A stretch of 5,656 bases of DNA, from contig CAMPIF010000316.1 in NCBI GenBank assembly GCA_946886245.1, positions 1-5,656 of the forward strand, written 5' to 3'. Under the pieces are notes generated by a model that was not told where the DNA came from, did no database searches, and saw only the letters and a list, made by a program, of their open reading frames with translations. Numbering within the stretch: position 1 is the stretch's first letter; every line of letters starts with the position of its first letter. The translations under genes and the position numbers were made by a program. Below are positions 5,203 through 5,656 of this stretch, one piece after another. The DNA comes from Ectopseudomonas composti. Lineage in GTDB: Bacteria > Pseudomonadota > Gammaproteobacteria > Pseudomonadales > Pseudomonadaceae.

Positions 5203-5656
5203 TCAGATACCACCCAGGCAGAGGTACTTGATCTCCAGGTACTCATCCAGCCCGTACTTGGAGCCCTCGCGACCCAGGCCCGAGGATTTCATGCCGCCGA
5301 ATGGCGCCACTTCGTTGGAAATCAGCCCGGTATTGATACCCACCATCCCGTACTCCAGCGCCTCGGCTACACGGAAGGTGCGGCCCAGGTCACGGGTATA
5401 GAAGTAGCCGGCCAGGCCGAACTCGGTGTCGTTAGCCTGACGCACGACTTCGGCTTCGTCACTGAAGCGGAACAGCGGCGCCAGCGGGCCGAAGGTCTCT
5501 TCGCGCGCCACGCGCATATCCGCCGTGACACCGGTGATGACCGTGGGCTCGAAGAAGTGCCCGCCCAAGGCGTGCGCCTTGCCGCCCTGCAGCAGCTTGG
5601 CGCCCTTCTCCAGCGCATCGGCCAGATGAGCCTGCACCTTGGCCACGGCATTACCA
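5203..5656 (-). CDS. gabD: NADP-dependent succinate-semialdehyde dehydrogenase, C-terminal part (partial)
   Basis: This is the last 150 residues of an aldehyde dehydrogenase whose 5' part lies beyond the right edge. It most resembles GabD, which oxidises succinate semialdehyde to succinate at the end of GABA catabolism. Visible signatures, counted from the first complete codon at the edge, are AVAKVQAHLADAL near 3-15, REETFGPLAP at 51-60 (cofactor-ribose glutamate region), GINTG at 106-110 and PFGGMKSSGLGREG at 118-131. The tail, SKYGLDEYLEIKYLCLGGI, closely resembles GabD C-termini. The catalytic Cys and Glu of the family lie upstream and cannot be checked. Other ALDHs share the general motifs, but the EYLEIKY tail favours GabD. 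Any initiation codon inside the window is spurious because the frame runs off the edge. Transcription likely ends at the hairpin just downstream. Confidence 0.88.
   Translation of the reverse strand, partial: GNAVAKVQAHLADALEKGAKLLQGGKAHALGGHFFEPTVITGVTADMRVAREETFGPLAPLFRFSDEAEVVRQANDTEFGLAGYFYTRDLGRTFRVAEALEYGMVGINTGLISNEVAPFGGMKSSGLGREGSKYGLDEYLEIKYLCLGGI

Overview
The window is a GC-rich chromosomal segment of a gammaproteobacterium, almost certainly a Pseudomonas. The gene order rpe-gph-trpE-trpG-trpD-trpC, the protein sequences and the hairpin repeats beginning GTAGGGTGGAC all fit that genus. I would guess the mendocina/oleovorans/stutzeri side of it, but that is an inference from the repeat type and gene order. 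All supported genes lie on the minus strand, so transcription runs from high to low coordinates.

From right to left: the C-terminal third of gabD (succinate-semialdehyde dehydrogenase) enters from the right edge and stops at 5203. A 351-bp intergenic stretch follows. It is filled by two tandem copies of a roughly 150-bp repeat, each carrying a terminator-like hairpin on the minus strand and a TACAAT promoter-like element. Next come rpe (ribulose-phosphate 3-epimerase) and gph (phosphoglycolate phosphatase-like HAD hydrolase), which overlap by 4 bp as ATGA. The 308-bp gap between gph and trpE holds a degenerate hairpin repeat, a 7-bp tandem repeat, a possible promoter, and a short gene missed by ordinary ORF calling. 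This is a 14-codon leader peptide, [14 protein letters not shown], whose Trp codons mark a tryptophan attenuator.

The trp genes then run as one compact operon: trpE, 13 bp, trpG, 4-bp overlap, trpD, 4-bp overlap, trpC (only its first 17 codons are in the window). TrpE and TrpG form anthranilate synthase, TrpD adds phosphoribosyl, and TrpC continues toward indole-glycerol phosphate. One leader upstream of trpE could therefore control all four genes. In P. aeruginosa and several other pseudomonads, trpE is separated from trpGDC and the gap is a known home of R/F-type tailocin clusters. Here that site is empty.

I see no novel defence, mobile or toxin system. The genes are housekeeping genes with intact motifs. 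The points worth a second look are regulatory and structural: the leader peptide and its poorly defined terminator, the fused trpEGDC arrangement, and the tandem repeat that duplicates both terminator and promoter-like signals upstream of rpe.
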